Below are positions 34,431 through 43,695 of a stretch of DNA of 64,000 nucleotides, piece after piece. Made by a program: the position numbers and the translations under genes. Numbering within the stretch: position 1 is the stretch's first letter; each line of letters opens with the position of its first letter. The notes beneath the pieces were generated by a model. It ran no database searches. It was given only the letters and a program-made list of their open reading frames with translations, and was not told the DNA's origin. The stretch lies in assembly GCF_014174475.1 (NCBI RefSeq), contig NZ_JACJUD010000001.1, positions 620,001-684,000 of the forward strand, in the 5' to 3' direction. The stretch comes from Aquipseudomonas ullengensis (GTDB lineage Bacteria > Pseudomonadota > Gammaproteobacteria > Pseudomonadales > Pseudomonadaceae).

Positions 34431-34463
34431 CCTGGGCAACACTGGAATAAAGGAAGCAAGCAG

Positions 34464-35285
34464 ATGACTCACCCGCGTATCGCCTTCATCGGCGCCGGCA
34501 ACATGGCCGCCAGCCTGATCGGCGGCCTGCTCGCCCAGGGCATCCCGGCCAGCCATATCCGCGCCAGCGACCCGGGCGCCGAGCAACGGGCGAAAGTCGC
34601 CGCCGAGTACGGCATCGAACTGTTCGAGAGCAATGCCGAGGCCATCGCCGGTGCCGACGTGATCGTCCTGGCGACCAAGCCACAAGTGCTCAAGGGTGTG
34701 TGCCAGGCCCTGGCACCGAGCCTGGCCGACGGACAGCTGATCGTCTCCATCGCCGCCGGCATCAGCTGCGCCAGCCTGGCCAACTGGCTGGGCGCCGCTC
34801 GCCCAATCGTGCGCTGCATGCCGAACACACCGGCGCTGCTGCGCCAGGGTGTCAGCGGCCTGTACGCCAACGCGGCAGTCAGTGCAACGCAGCGCCAGCT
34901 GGCCGAGCAACTGCTGTCTGCCGTCGGCCTGGCCCTGTGGCTGGAGGAAGAGCAGCAGATCGACGCGGTCACCGCCGTCTCTGGCAGCGGCCCGGCCTAC
35001 TTCTTCCTATTAATAGAGGCGATGACCGCCGCCGGTGAACGCCTCGGCCTGCCGCGCGCGATTGCCGAACAACTGACCCAGCAGACCGCCCTGGGCGCCG
35101 CATGCATGGCCATCGAGAGCGATGTAGATGCCGCTGAGCTGCGCCGCCGGGTAACCTCGCCCAACGGCACCACCGAAGCCGCGATCAAAACCTTCCAGGC
35201 CGGTGGCTTCGAGGCGCTGGTCCAGCAAGCGCTGGATGCCGCCGCCAACCGCTCTGCCGAACTTGCCGAACAACTGGGTCAATAA
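34464..35285 (+). CDS. proC: Pyrroline-5-carboxylate reductase
   Basis: The 273-residue enzyme reduces pyrroline-5-carboxylate to proline with NAD(P)H. It has the Rossmann start RIAFIGAGNMAASLIGGLLAQG, VRCMPNTPALLRQGVSG, and the signature VTAVSGSGPAYFFLLIEAM with the tail SPNGTTEAAIKTF. An AAAGGAAG ribosome-binding site lies upstream. It is 33 bases after yggS and 9 bases before yggT. Confidence 0.96.
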   Translation: MTHPRIAFIGAGNMAASLIGGLLAQGIPASHIRASDPGAEQRAKVAAEYGIELFESNAEAIAGADVIVLATKPQVLKGVCQALAPSLADGQLIVSIAAGISCASLANWLGAARPIVRCMPNTPALLRQGVSGLYANAAVSATQRQLAEQLLSAVGLALWLEEEQQIDAVTAVSGSGPAYFFLLIEAMTAAGERLGLPRAIAEQLTQQTALGAACMAIESDVDAAELRRRVTSPNGTTEAAIKTFQAGGFEALVQQALDAAANRSAELAEQLGQ

Positions 35286-35294
35286 GGAGCCTTC

Positions 35295-35888
35295 ATGACC
35301 GGATTCACCGAAGCCCTCATCTATATCATCCAGACCCTCGGCAGCCTGTACCTGCTGATCGTCCTGCTGCGCTTCATCCTGCAACTGGTGCGCGCCGACT
35401 TCTACAACCCCCTCAGTCAGTTCACAGTGAAAGCCACCCAGCCACTGCTCAAGCCGCTGCGCCGGATCATTCCCGGCTTCGGCGGCCTGGACCTGGCCTC
35501 ACTGGCGCTGGCGATCCTGGTGCAACTGCTGCTGATGGTGATCATCGTCGCGCTGGCCGGCGCCAACCCCGCCGCGGTCGGCCTGCAGCTGCTGGTGTGG
35601 ACGATGATCGCGGTGACCTCGCTGTTCCTGAAGATCTTCTTCTTCGCCATGATCATCAGCGTGATCCTCTCCTGGGTCGCCCCCGGCAGCTACAACCCGG
35701 GCGCGCAGCTGGTCAACCAGATCTGCGAGCCGCTGCTGGCGCCGTTCCGCAAGCTGATCCCCAGCCTGGGCGGCCTGGATATCTCGCCGATCTTCGCCTT
35801 TATCGCGCTGAACTTGCTGGACCGCTTCGTCATCGGCAACCTCGCCGCCATGACCGGCATGCCGTCGATTCTCAGTCCCTTCATCTGA
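35295..35888 (+). CDS. YggT family membrane protein
   Basis: The 197-residue protein contains two copies of the YggT unit, each with two hydrophobic helices and an FYNPLSQFT / YNPGAQLVNQ segment followed by PLLKPLRRIIPGFGGLDLASL / PLLAPFRKLIPSLGGLDISPI. The family is inner-membrane and of uncertain function, with suggestions of osmotic or cell-envelope roles. An AAGGAG site precedes the start. The next gene's ATG immediately follows its stop codon. Confidence 0.93.
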   Translation: MTGFTEALIYIIQTLGSLYLLIVLLRFILQLVRADFYNPLSQFTVKATQPLLKPLRRIIPGFGGLDLASLALAILVQLLLMVIIVALAGANPAAVGLQLLVWTMIAVTSLFLKIFFFAMIISVILSWVAPGSYNPGAQLVNQICEPLLAPFRKLIPSLGGLDISPIFAFIALNLLDRFVIGNLAAMTGMPSILSPFI

Positions 35889-36209
35889 ATGGGCTGGTAC
35901 CGCTGGGATGGCGACGACCTCATCCTCGATTGCCACCTCCAGCCCAAGGCCAGCAGCGACGAGTTTGCCGGCCTGCACGGCGAACGGCTGAAAATCCGCC
36001 TCACCGCGCCACCGGTGGAAGGCAAGGCCAACGCGCACCTGCTGGCCTTTCTCGGCAAGGCGTTCGGCGTAGCGAAGAGCCAGGTCAGCCTGGAAAGCGG
36101 CGAGTTGAACCGGCACAAGCGCGTACGCATCCATGCGCCACAACGTCTGCCTGCGCTCCCCGGGTTGACCGCTTGGTCATCCAGCGCGACCACCAGGCCG
36201 GAGTTGTGA
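35889..36209 (+). CDS. DUF167/YggU family protein
   Basis: The 106-residue protein has the YggU pattern: WDGDDLILDCHLQPKASSDEFAG, LKIRLTAPPVEGKANAHLLAFLGKAFGV and LESGELNRHKRVRIHAP. The function is unknown. Its ATG directly follows the yggT stop codon, so it is coupled. About 15 residues at the C-terminus after the family core look non-conserved. Confidence 0.88.
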   Translation: MGWYRWDGDDLILDCHLQPKASSDEFAGLHGERLKIRLTAPPVEGKANAHLLAFLGKAFGVAKSQVSLESGELNRHKRVRIHAPQRLPALPGLTAWSSSATTRPEL

Positions 36210-36219
36210 ACGAGAGCGA

Positions 36220-36247
36220 TTGACGCCGGCGATCCCCCCCGCATAAT
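36220..36247 (+). promoter_or_regulatory. Sigma-70 promoter of the dynamin-like gene
   Basis: TTGACG (36220-36225), a 16-base spacer and CATAAT (36242-36247) make a near-consensus promoter just after the yggU stop codon. It gives a ~90-base leader to the dynamin-like gene, which therefore need not depend on the proC unit. Confidence 0.65.
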
Positions 36248-36346
36248 GCAGGCATCTCCGGCAAAATCCCGGGCAATACCCCGTGGATGTTCGCCGCACC
36301 TGTTGTACCCCTATCACGCAGGACGCGTTACTCGAGGAGTGTCTGG

Positions 36347-38329
36347 ATGAGCATGGAACGACTCAGTCAGCAGGTTGATGCCTACGTTGCCTGGAAGCGC
36401 GAGCTGATCCGCGAGATCACCCGCTACCGCAGCTGGCTGGTGCAGAACCGCCTCGGCTCGGAAGCGGTGGACGCGCGCCTGGATCGTGCCCTGCGCCTGC
36501 TGCGCACCGACCACATCACCCTGGCCTTCGTCGGCGAGTTCTCCCGCGGCAAGACCGAGCTGATCAACAGCCTGTTCTTCTCCGAATACGGCCAGCGCAT
36601 GCTGCCTTCGCATGCCGGGCGCACCACCATGTGCCCTACCGAGCTGTTCTTCGACCCCAGCTCCGAACGCTCCTACATCCGCCTGCTGCCGATCGAAACC
36701 CGCGCGGCCGAAGCCAGCGTGGCGCAGTTCAAGCGCATCCCCCGGCACTGGGTGAACATCCCGCTGGATATCACCGACCCGAACAACATGACCCTGGCCT
36801 TCGCCCAGGTGGCCAAGACCAAGCCGATGCCGGTCGAGCAGGCGATCCAGCTCGGCTTCCTCCCGGAAATGCTCGAGTCCGCCGGCAAGCCCGGCCTGGT
36901 GCTGGTGCCCGCCTGGCGCCATGCGATGGTCAACTTCGATCATCCGCTGCTGCGCCAGGGCCTGCGCATCCTCGACACGCCGGGGCTGAATGCCCTCGGC
37001 AGCGAACCGGAACTGACCCTGTCGATGCTGCCCAACGCCCAGGCGATCCTGTTCCTGCTGGCCGCCGACACCGGCGTCACCGCCAGCGACATGAGCATCT
37101 GGCAGCAACACATCCGTCAGCTGGACGACGACACCCAGGCCAGTCTGTTCGCCGTGCTGAACAAGATCGACGTGCTGTGGGACGACCTGGCCGGCGAAGA
37201 CTACGTACAGAAGGCCATCGGCGTGGTGCGCAACGACACCGCCAAGCAGCTGGGCATCAGCCCCAGCCATGTGCTGCCGCTGTCGGCCAAGCAGGCCCTG
37301 CTCGCCAAGGTGCGCAAGGACGGCCCGCTGCTCGCTCGCAGCCAGCTCGCCGACCTGGAGAACCTGCTGTGCGACCGTATCGTGGCGCAGAAGGAACGCC
37401 TGATCGAAGACCGCGTGGTCAACCAGGTGCTGGCCCTGCTCAACAACAGCCAACATGTGCTGACGCTGCGCCTGGACAAGGTCCGCGAGCAGCAGCAACT
37501 GCTCTCCGGGCACCAGCAGGACAACGGCCAGATGCTCTTCGAGCTGACCGCCAAGACCAAGGAAGACCACAGCCAGCACCACAAGCGCCTGCTCGGCCTG
37601 AAGACCAACCAGCGCCTGCTCAAGCGCCAGGGCGACCTGTTGCGCAACGCCGTGCGCCCGGAGCGCCTGGAAGACCACCTGGCCAAGGTCCGTGAAGGCC
37701 TGAGCGGCAGCTGGACCACCCTCGGCATCAACCAGGCCATCCTCAATTTCTTCCGCTCGGTCGACCATGACCTCGGCAGCCTGAGCCAGGAAGCCGAGAT
37801 GGCCAACAAGATGGTCGCGGCCATCTACCGCCGGCACAACGAAGAAAACCCGCTGCACGGGGTCGACGCGCCGCAGTTCAACAGCAAGCGCTACCTGCGC
37901 GAGCTGCAGCAGCTGCACAAGAAGGCCGACCAGTTCCGCCTGCACCTGCGCACCCTGCTCACCGAGCAGCGCAGCCTGACCCGACGCTTCTTCGCCACCC
38001 TGGTGCAGGAAGTCATCGGCCTGCACCAGCGCCTGCGCATCGAAGCCGAGCAGTGGGCCAACGATGCCCTGATGCCGCTGATGCAGCACACCATGGAGCA
38101 CAAGCAGCTGCTGGAAACCCACATGCTGCGGCTCAAGGCCCTGGCCCAGGAAACCCAGCAGACGCGCCAGCGTGGTCAGCAGCTGTCGCGCTATGTCGCC
38201 GAACTGGAGACCCAGCTGAGCCAGGCCAACGAAATGCTCCGCGCCCTGCGCCGCCCCGCACCGATCCAGCGCCAGGGCAAGGTGGTCAGCCTGCCCGGTG
38301 TAGCACGCCAGCAGGGCTCTTGTGAATGA
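36347..38329 (+). CDS. Bacterial dynamin-like GTPase
   Basis: From the ATG at 36347 (CGAGGAG upstream) the protein has 660 residues. The GTPase domain (about 50-300) shows G1 GEFSRGKTELIN (Lys69), G3 DTPGLN (Asp210) and G4 NKID (272-275). The rest (about 340-650) is charged and helical, rich in Gln, Leu and Arg, resembling the stalk and bundle of dynamins. No transmembrane helix is evident, so membrane contact would be peripheral. Bacterial dynamins remodel or protect membranes and some serve in phage defence. No partner dynamin is adjacent. It lies between yggU and metX, where I recall other pseudomonads having nothing. Substrate and role are unknown. Confidence 0.82.
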   Translation: MSMERLSQQVDAYVAWKRELIREITRYRSWLVQNRLGSEAVDARLDRALRLLRTDHITLAFVGEFSRGKTELINSLFFSEYGQRMLPSHAGRTTMCPTELFFDPSSERSYIRLLPIETRAAEASVAQFKRIPRHWVNIPLDITDPNNMTLAFAQVAKTKPMPVEQAIQLGFLPEMLESAGKPGLVLVPAWRHAMVNFDHPLLRQGLRILDTPGLNALGSEPELTLSMLPNAQAILFLLAADTGVTASDMSIWQQHIRQLDDDTQASLFAVLNKIDVLWDDLAGEDYVQKAIGVVRNDTAKQLGISPSHVLPLSAKQALLAKVRKDGPLLARSQLADLENLLCDRIVAQKERLIEDRVVNQVLALLNNSQHVLTLRLDKVREQQQLLSGHQQDNGQMLFELTAKTKEDHSQHHKRLLGLKTNQRLLKRQGDLLRNAVRPERLEDHLAKVREGLSGSWTTLGINQAILNFFRSVDHDLGSLSQEAEMANKMVAAIYRRHNEENPLHGVDAPQFNSKRYLRELQQLHKKADQFRLHLRTLLTEQRSLTRRFFATLVQEVIGLHQRLRIEAEQWANDALMPLMQHTMEHKQLLETHMLRLKALAQETQQTRQRGQQLSRYVAELETQLSQANEMLRALRRPAPIQRQGKVVSLPGVARQQGSCE

Positions 38330-38336
38330 TTTCCGC

Positions 38337-38365
38337 TTGGCGGATATGCGCAGCCGTCCTATGCT
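38337..38365 (+). promoter_or_regulatory. Promoter of the toxin-antitoxin-like pair
   Basis: TTGGCG (38337-38342), a 17-base spacer and TATGCT (38360-38365) lie right after the dynamin gene, about 31 bases before the small ORF. The -35 overlaps a CCGC-TT-GGCGG inverted motif that could be an operator. Confidence 0.6.
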
Positions 38366-38396
38366 CCACGCATGAGACACCTAGCGAGGCAAATGG

Positions 38397-38579
38397 ATGA
38401 AACCTGAATTCAACCTGATCTCTTCACAGGAAGATCCAGGAGACGCGCAACTTTCCCGCGTAATGGTGCAAGTTCGTCAGGCAGCTCAAATACGCGTGCA
38501 GCGTGTGGACAGTAATCTGCGCCAATCCTTGTCAGAAGCCCTTAAAGCCAAGCATCAGGCCAACTCGAAGCAAGCTTGA
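38397..38579 (+). CDS. Small hypothetical protein, candidate antitoxin
   Basis: The 60-residue protein (MKPEFNLISSQEDPGDAQLS at the start) is charged and probably helical, with a Gln/Arg/Ala-rich second half. I do not recognise a family and see no DNA-binding motif. A CGAGG ribosome-binding site lies 7 bases before the ATG. Its stop codon is 2 bases before the ATG of the zeta-toxin-like gene. Size, order and coupling fit an antitoxin, but this is by context only. Confidence 0.6.
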   Translation: MKPEFNLISSQEDPGDAQLSRVMVQVRQAAQIRVQRVDSNLRQSLSEALKAKHQANSKQA

Positions 38580-38581
38580 GC

Positions 38582-39193
38582 ATGCACGAGCAAAAGCCAA
38601 AACTTGTTGTTTTTGCGGGCCCCAATGGCTCGGGCAAGACATCGATAACCGAAATGCTTCGGCAACACCATTGGCTTGAAGGATGCACATTCGTCAATCC
38701 GGACGAAATTGCCCAAGAAGAATTCGGTGGCTGGAACTCCGAAGAGGCATTCACCAAAGCAGCAGACAAGGCACAACTGCTGCGAGAAGCCTGCCTGAAC
38801 GAAAAGCGCAGCCTAGCTTTCGAAACCGTCCTGTCTACTGACGACAAAGTTGAGTTTATCCAGAGAGCGATTAACGCAGGCTTTTTTGTTCGCATTTTCT
38901 TCGTCAGCACCTCCCACCCTGCAATCAACGCCTCGCGCATCACCTATCGCTTCATGGACGGTGGTCACGAAGTGCTGATCAGCAAAATTGTCTCTCGCTA
39001 TACCAAATCAATCGTTAACTGCATGAGCTTGGCATCGTTTGTTGATCGCCTGTACATCTACGACAACTCCATTGATGGTCAGGAGCCTCAACTGCTCTTC
39101 CGCACCCGGGAAGGCAAGCTCTGCAAGTCATATGTCGATGAGCCAGCCATCCCGGAATGGGCGCTTGAGATCCGGCAATACCTTCCCAGGTAA
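38582..39193 (+). CDS. Zeta-toxin-like P-loop kinase (COG4185 type)
   Basis: The 203-residue protein has Walker A GPNGSGKTS (Lys19), a NPDEIAQEEF segment with a candidate catalytic aspartate, SLAFETVLS, and FFVSTSHPAINASRITYR. This is the layout of small zeta-toxin-like kinases, some of which phosphorylate UDP-sugars and block cell-wall synthesis. A TTG start at 38576 overlapping the upstream stop is possible. Base composition is clearly more A+T-rich than the surrounding genes, suggesting transfer. Whether it is toxic, and its substrate, cannot be told from sequence. Confidence 0.78.
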   Translation: MHEQKPKLVVFAGPNGSGKTSITEMLRQHHWLEGCTFVNPDEIAQEEFGGWNSEEAFTKAADKAQLLREACLNEKRSLAFETVLSTDDKVEFIQRAINAGFFVRIFFVSTSHPAINASRITYRFMDGGHEVLISKIVSRYTKSIVNCMSLASFVDRLYIYDNSIDGQEPQLLFRTREGKLCKSYVDEPAIPEWALEIRQYLPR

Positions 39194-39262
39194 CCTCCTT
39201 GCTTGCTGCACCAAAGCGCGCTCTTTAGACTGCTGCACTTTCCTGGATCAAGAGCAGGGTCG

Positions 39263-40402
39263 ATGCCGACTGTTTTCCCCGAAGACTCCGTAGGCCTGGT
39301 CACGCCGCAGACTGTGCAGTTCAGCGAGCCGCTGGCGCTGGTCTGCGGGCGCACGCTGCATGACTACCAACTGGTCTACGAGACCTACGGCACGCTCAAC
39401 GCCACGGCCAGCAACGCCGTACTGATCTGCCACGCGCTTTCCGGTCACCATCACGCCGCCGGCTACCACAGCACGGACGAGCGCAAGCCCGGCTGGTGGG
39501 ACAGCTGCATCGGCCCCGGCAAGCCGATCGACACCAACAAATTCTTCGTGGTCAGCCTGAACAACCTCGGCGGTTGCAACGGTTCCACCGGCCCCAGCAG
39601 CCTCAACCCGGCCAACGGCAAGGTCTACGGCGCCGACTTCCCGGTGATGACCGTGGAAGACTGGGTACACAGCCAGGCGCGTCTGGCCGACCTGCTCGGC
39701 ATTGGCCAATGGGCCGCGGTAGTCGGCGGCAGCCTCGGCGGCATGCAGGCCCTGCAGTGGGCCATCAGCTACCCCGAGCGCATCCGCCACTGCCTGTGCA
39801 TCGCCTCCGCGCCCAAGCTTTCGGCGCAGAACATCGCCTTCAACGAAGTGGCGCGCCAGGCCATCCTCACCGACCCGGAATTCCACGGTGGGCACTTCCA
39901 GGAACAAGGGGTGATCCCCAAGCGCGGCCTGATGCTGGCGCGCATGGTCGGCCACATCACCTACCTGTCGGATGACGCCATGGGCGAGAAATTCGGCCGC
40001 GGCCTGAAGAGCGAAAAGCTCAACTACGACTTCCACAGTGTCGAATTCCAGGTCGAGAGCTACCTGCGCTACCAGGGCGAGGAGTTCTCCGGGCGTTTCG
40101 ACGCCAACACCTACCTGCTGATGACCAAGGCGCTGGATTACTTCGACCCCGCCGGCAGCCACGGCGACGACCTGGCCAAGACCCTGGCGGGGGTCAAGGC
40201 CGACTTCTGCGTGATGTCCTTCACCACCGACTGGCGCTTCTCGCCGGCCCGCTCGCGGGAAATCGTCGACGCCCTGCTGGCCGCCAACAAGAACGTCAGC
40301 TACCTGGAAATCGACGCACCGCAAGGCCACGACGCCTTCCTCATTCCGATCCCGCGCTACCTGCAGGCCTTCGGCGGTTACATGAAGCGGATCGAGGTAT
40401 AA
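39263..40402 (+). CDS. metX: Homoserine O-succinyltransferase MetX
   Basis: The 379-residue alpha/beta-hydrolase fold enzyme acylates homoserine in the first step of methionine synthesis. The nucleophile Ser157 is in [15 protein letters not shown]; other marks are [14 protein letters not shown] and [10 protein letters not shown] (catalytic His). In Pseudomonas MetX uses succinyl-CoA and works together with MetW, which follows after 2 bases. The start [16 protein letters not shown] is the usual one; 20 extra upstream codons are not. Confidence 0.95.
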   Translation: MPTVFPEDSVGLVTPQTVQFSEPLALVCGRTLHDYQLVYETYGTLNATASNAVLICHALSGHHHAAGYHSTDERKPGWWDSCIGPGKPIDTNKFFVVSLNNLGGCNGSTGPSSLNPANGKVYGADFPVMTVEDWVHSQARLADLLGIGQWAAVVGGSLGGMQALQWAISYPERIRHCLCIASAPKLSAQNIAFNEVARQAILTDPEFHGGHFQEQGVIPKRGLMLARMVGHITYLSDDAMGEKFGRGLKSEKLNYDFHSVEFQVESYLRYQGEEFSGRFDANTYLLMTKALDYFDPAGSHGDDLAKTLAGVKADFCVMSFTTDWRFSPARSREIVDALLAANKNVSYLEIDAPQGHDAFLIPIPRYLQAFGGYMKRIEV

Positions 40403-40404
40403 GC

Positions 40405-41025
40405 ATGCGCGCTGATCTGGAAATCATTCAGGAGTGGATTCCTGCCGGTAGTCGCGTGCTCGACCTGGGTTGCGGCGACGGCGAACTGCTGGCCTGGCTG
40501 GGTGCCAACAAGCACGTCAGCGGCTATGGCCTGGAAATCGACGGCGACAAGATCGCCACCTGCATCGAGCGCGGCGTCAACGTGATCGAGCAGGACCTCG
40601 ACCAGGGCCTCGGTAACTTCGCCAGCAACAGCTTCGACGTGGTAGTGATGACCCAGTCGCTGCAAGCCCTGCGCTACCCGGACAAGGTGCTGGCGGAAAT
40701 GCTGCGGGTCGGCAAAACCTGCATCATCACCTTCCCCAACTTCGGCCACTGGCGCTGCCGCTGGTACCTGACCAGCAAGGGCCGCATGCCGGTGTCGGAG
40801 TTCCTGCCCTACACCTGGTACAACACGCCAAACATCCACTTCTGCACCTTCGAAGACTTCGAGCGCCTGTGCCTGGCACAAGGCGCACGCGTCGAGGAGC
40901 GCCTGGCTGTGGATCACGCACACCGCCACAATCTCGGCAGCCGGCTTTGGCCTAATCTGTTGGGAGAGATCGGCATCTATCGCGTCAGCGGGCCCGGCCT
41001 GGCCGATCACCGCGTAGCCGTCTAA
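40405..41025 (+). CDS. metW: Methionine biosynthesis protein MetW
   Basis: The 206-residue protein has a SAM-methyltransferase-like fold, with VLDLGCGDGELLAWL near the start and VVMTQSLQALRYPDKVLAEMLRVGK in the middle. It is needed with MetX for homoserine acylation in Pseudomonas, though its chemistry is unclear. It lies 2 bases after metX and is translationally coupled to it. Confidence 0.94.
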   Translation: MRADLEIIQEWIPAGSRVLDLGCGDGELLAWLGANKHVSGYGLEIDGDKIATCIERGVNVIEQDLDQGLGNFASNSFDVVVMTQSLQALRYPDKVLAEMLRVGKTCIITFPNFGHWRCRWYLTSKGRMPVSEFLPYTWYNTPNIHFCTFEDFERLCLAQGARVEERLAVDHAHRHNLGSRLWPNLLGEIGIYRVSGPGLADHRVAV

Positions 41026-41052
41026 ACCGCCTGACGCCCCTCGGAGGTTTCC

Positions 41053-41472
41053 ATGCGTCGCTTTGCCTCTCTGCTGTTGTGCCTGCTCGTTGCCCTGCCC
41101 GCCCTTGCCGAACGCAAGCAGAGCTTCGGCGACCTCGACGTGCACTACAGCGTATTCAACTCCAGCTTCCTGCAGCCGGACATCGCAGCAGCTGCCGGCC
41201 TGACCCGCAGCAAGACCGGCGGCGTGCTCAACGTCGCCGTGCTGAAGGACGGCAAGGGCCAGCCAGCGCAGGTCAGCGGGCAGATCAAGAACCTGCTCGG
41301 GCAGACCACCGTCCTGAACTTCAAGCAGGTGCTGGAAAGCGGCGCCGTGTATTACCTCGCCGAATTCCCGATGAATGAGCGCGAGATGCTCAAGTTCAGC
41401 CTCAGCGTGGAAGTCGGCGACAGCACGCCGAACAGCTTCAGCTTCGACCAGGAAGTGTTTCCGGAGCCATGA
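41053..41472 (+). CDS. DUF4426 periplasmic protein
   Basis: The 139-residue protein has a signal peptide ([19 protein letters not shown]) and a beta-rich mature part beginning [21 protein letters not shown]. The family is of unknown function and typically follows metW in pseudomonads. It overlaps rdgB by 4 bases (ATGA), so expression is tied to that gene. Confidence 0.88.
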   Translation: MRRFASLLLCLLVALPALAERKQSFGDLDVHYSVFNSSFLQPDIAAAAGLTRSKTGGVLNVAVLKDGKGQPAQVSGQIKNLLGQTTVLNFKQVLESGAVYYLAEFPMNEREMLKFSLSVEVGDSTPNSFSFDQEVFPEP

Positions 41473-42065
41473 TGCCCTTCACCGAACTCGTACTCGCCAG
41501 CCATAACGCCGGCAAACTCAAGGAACTCCAGGCCATGCTCGGCGAACACGTACGCGTGCGCTCGGTGGGCGAGTTCTCCAGTATCGAACCGGAAGAAACC
41601 GGCCTGTCGTTCGTCGAGAACGCCATCCTCAAGGCGCGCAATGCCGCGCGGGTGTCCGGCCTGCCGGCACTGGCCGACGACTCCGGCCTGGCGGTGGACT
41701 TCCTTGGCGGCGCGCCCGGCATCTATTCGGCGCGCTATGCCGATGGCCAGGGTGATGCCGCCAACAACGCCAAGCTGCTGGACGCCCTCAAGGATGTGCC
41801 GGATGCCGAGCGCGGCGCCCAGTTCGTCTGCGCCCTGGCGCTGGTACGGCATGCCGACGACCCGCTGCCGATCCTCTGCGAAGGCCTCTGGCACGGCAGC
41901 ATCTTGCGCGAGGCACGCGGCGAACAGGGCTTCGGCTACGACCCGCTGTTCTGGGTCGCCGAACGCAACTGCTCCAGCGCCGAGCTGCCGGCTGCCGAGA
42001 AAAACCAGATCAGCCACCGCGCCCGCGCCATGGCCCTGTTCAAGCAACGCCTGGGGCTGGCATGA
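41469..42065 (+). CDS. rdgB: dITP/XTP pyrophosphatase (non-canonical purine NTPase)
   Basis: The 198-residue protein has the Ham1/RdgB signature: [55 protein letters not shown] and GFGYDPLFW. It removes dITP and XTP from the nucleotide pool, preventing mutagenic incorporation. The stop overlaps the next start (CATGA), so rdgB and hemW are coupled. The second ATG (41472) is an equally likely start. Confidence 0.95.
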   Translation: MMPFTELVLASHNAGKLKELQAMLGEHVRVRSVGEFSSIEPEETGLSFVENAILKARNAARVSGLPALADDSGLAVDFLGGAPGIYSARYADGQGDAANNAKLLDALKDVPDAERGAQFVCALALVRHADDPLPILCEGLWHGSILREARGEQGFGYDPLFWVAERNCSSAELPAAEKNQISHRARAMALFKQRLGLA

Positions 42066-43222
42066 ACAGCCCCATCGGCGGGAGCTTCCAGCTCCCGCCT
42101 CTTGCCCTGTATATCCACATTCCGTGGTGCGTGCGCAAATGCCCGTACTGCGACTTCAACTCCCACGCCGCCGGTCCCACGCTGCCGGAAGAGGAGTATG
42201 TCGACGCCCTGCTGGCCGACCTGGATGCCGATCTGGTGCATGTCCACGGCCGCGAGCTGACCTCGATCTTCTTCGGCGGCGGCACGCCCAGCCTGTTCTC
42301 GGCCAAGGCCCTCGGCCGGCTGATGATCGGGGTCGAACAACGCGTACGTTTCGCCCGCGATATCGAGATCACCCTGGAAGCCAACCCCGGCACCTTCGAG
42401 CAGGCCAAGTTCCGCGACTACCGCAGCCTCGGCATCAATCGCCTGTCGATTGGCGTGCAGAGCTTCCAGGAAGCCAAGCTCAAGGCCTTGGGCCGCATCC
42501 ACGACGGCAATGAGGCGATCCGCGCCGCCGACATGGCGCGCGCCGCCGGCTTCGACAATTTCAACCTCGACCTGATGCACGGCCTACCCGAGCAGAGCAT
42601 CGACGACGCCCTGTTCGACCTGCGCACCGCCATCGCCCAGGGCCCGACGCACCTGTCCTGGTACCAGCTGACCATGGAGCCGAACACGGTGTTCTGGAGC
42701 CAGCCGCCGCAGCTGCCGGAAGACGACTTGCTGTGGGACATCCAGGAAGCCGGCCAGGCCCTGATCGCGGAACAGGGTTACGCCCAGTACGAAGTGTCTG
42801 CCTACGCCCAGCCCGGCAAGCCGGCGCGGCACAACCTCAACTACTGGACCTTCGGCGACTTCCTCGGCATCGGCGCCGGCGCCCATGCCAAGCTGAGCAG
42901 CCCGGCTGGGCATATCGTGCGCACCTGGAAGACCCGCCTGCCCAAGGACTATCTCGACCCGGGCAAGGCCTTCCAAGCCGGCGAGCGCGTACTGGCTGGC
43001 GAGGAACTGCCGTTCGAGTTTCTGATGAACGTACTGCGCCTGACCGATGGCGTGCCTGCCGCCCTGTTCAGTGAACGTACCGGGCTGCCGCTGGCGCAAC
43101 TGGACGGCGCGCGGCGCGAAGCCGAAGCCCGCAAGCTGCTGCTGACCGACCCGCAACGCCTGACTGCCAGCCGCGAGGGACAGCTGTTTCTCAACGACCT
43201 GCTGCAACACTTCCTGCCCTGA
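42062..43222 (+). CDS. hemW: Radical SAM heme chaperone HemW
   Basis: The 386-residue protein has the radical SAM cluster CVRKCPYC (Cys23, 27, 30) followed by DF. The F at the fourth position, rather than a fourth cysteine, distinguishes HemW from true coproporphyrinogen oxidase Hem[19 protein letters not shown] and SIGVQSF are further family marks. HemW carries heme to target proteins; older annotations call it an oxygen-independent coproporphyrinogen oxidase. Confidence 0.94.
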   Translation: MNSPIGGSFQLPPLALYIHIPWCVRKCPYCDFNSHAAGPTLPEEEYVDALLADLDADLVHVHGRELTSIFFGGGTPSLFSAKALGRLMIGVEQRVRFARDIEITLEANPGTFEQAKFRDYRSLGINRLSIGVQSFQEAKLKALGRIHDGNEAIRAADMARAAGFDNFNLDLMHGLPEQSIDDALFDLRTAIAQGPTHLSWYQLTMEPNTVFWSQPPQLPEDDLLWDIQEAGQALIAEQGYAQYEVSAYAQPGKPARHNLNYWTFGDFLGIGAGAHAKLSSPAGHIVRTWKTRLPKDYLDPGKAFQAGERVLAGEELPFEFLMNVLRLTDGVPAALFSERTGLPLAQLDGARREAEARKLLLTDPQRLTASREGQLFLNDLLQHFLP

Positions 43223-43321
43223 GGCGCGTCCCACACAGTCGCTACAGCAGACTCGGCAGCCCCGGCGACAGACGGTAAACTGCCCCGCACGCTCGATCTC
43301 TACCGACAATAAGGACAACCC

Positions 43322-43645
43322 ATGGATCTGCTGCTCGACCTGATCGCCACCCTCTCGCGCTGGTGCCGCGGCAATCTGTACGACATTTCCCTGGCCATCA
43401 TGGCCACCCTCTTCGTGCTGTTCGGGCCGGGGATCAACGCCTGGGTGCAGCGCTCGATTGCCAGCTTCAACTTCTTCCTGCGCACGCTGATCTTCGTCCT
43501 GGTCTGCGCGGTCGGCTATGGCCTGGCGATCGTTTTCCTCACGCCCTGGCTGTCCCATGGGCTGGGTTATTTCAACAACTTCACCCTGGCGCCAGTGCTG
43601 CTACTAGTCTTCTTCCTGATCGGCGTGTTGGCCGACCGCAGCTGA
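43322..43645 (+). CDS. DUF3392 membrane protein
   Basis: The 107-residue protein has three hydrophobic stretches (about residues 22-42, 55-77 and 85-105) and starts MDLLLDLIATLSRWCRGNLYD. It is a conserved gammaproteobacterial inner-membrane protein of unknown function. An AATAAGGA ribosome-binding site precedes it. It ends with a hydrophobic segment and the tail GVLADRS. Confidence 0.82.
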   Translation: MDLLLDLIATLSRWCRGNLYDISLAIMATLFVLFGPGINAWVQRSIASFNFFLRTLIFVLVCAVGYGLAIVFLTPWLSHGLGYFNNFTLAPVLLLVFFLIGVLADRS

Positions 43646-43695
43646 CCCTCCGGCATTCTCCGTGCGGGCAGCCACTGCCCGCTCAAGGAGAGCCG

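Noticed and set aside
36287..36346. An upstream start adding 20 residues to the dynamin-like protein
   Set aside because: The codons before 36347 give an unrelated arginine-rich stretch and lack a ribosome-binding site, while 36347 has CGAGGAG.
36314..38380. A 688-codon reverse frame opposite the dynamin-like gene
   Set aside because: The forward frame has G1, G3 and G4 GTPase motifs and a promoter; the reverse frame has no recognisable feature.
39194..39262. A SAM-type riboswitch before metX
   Set aside because: The 69-base gap has no convincing conserved core or expression platform.
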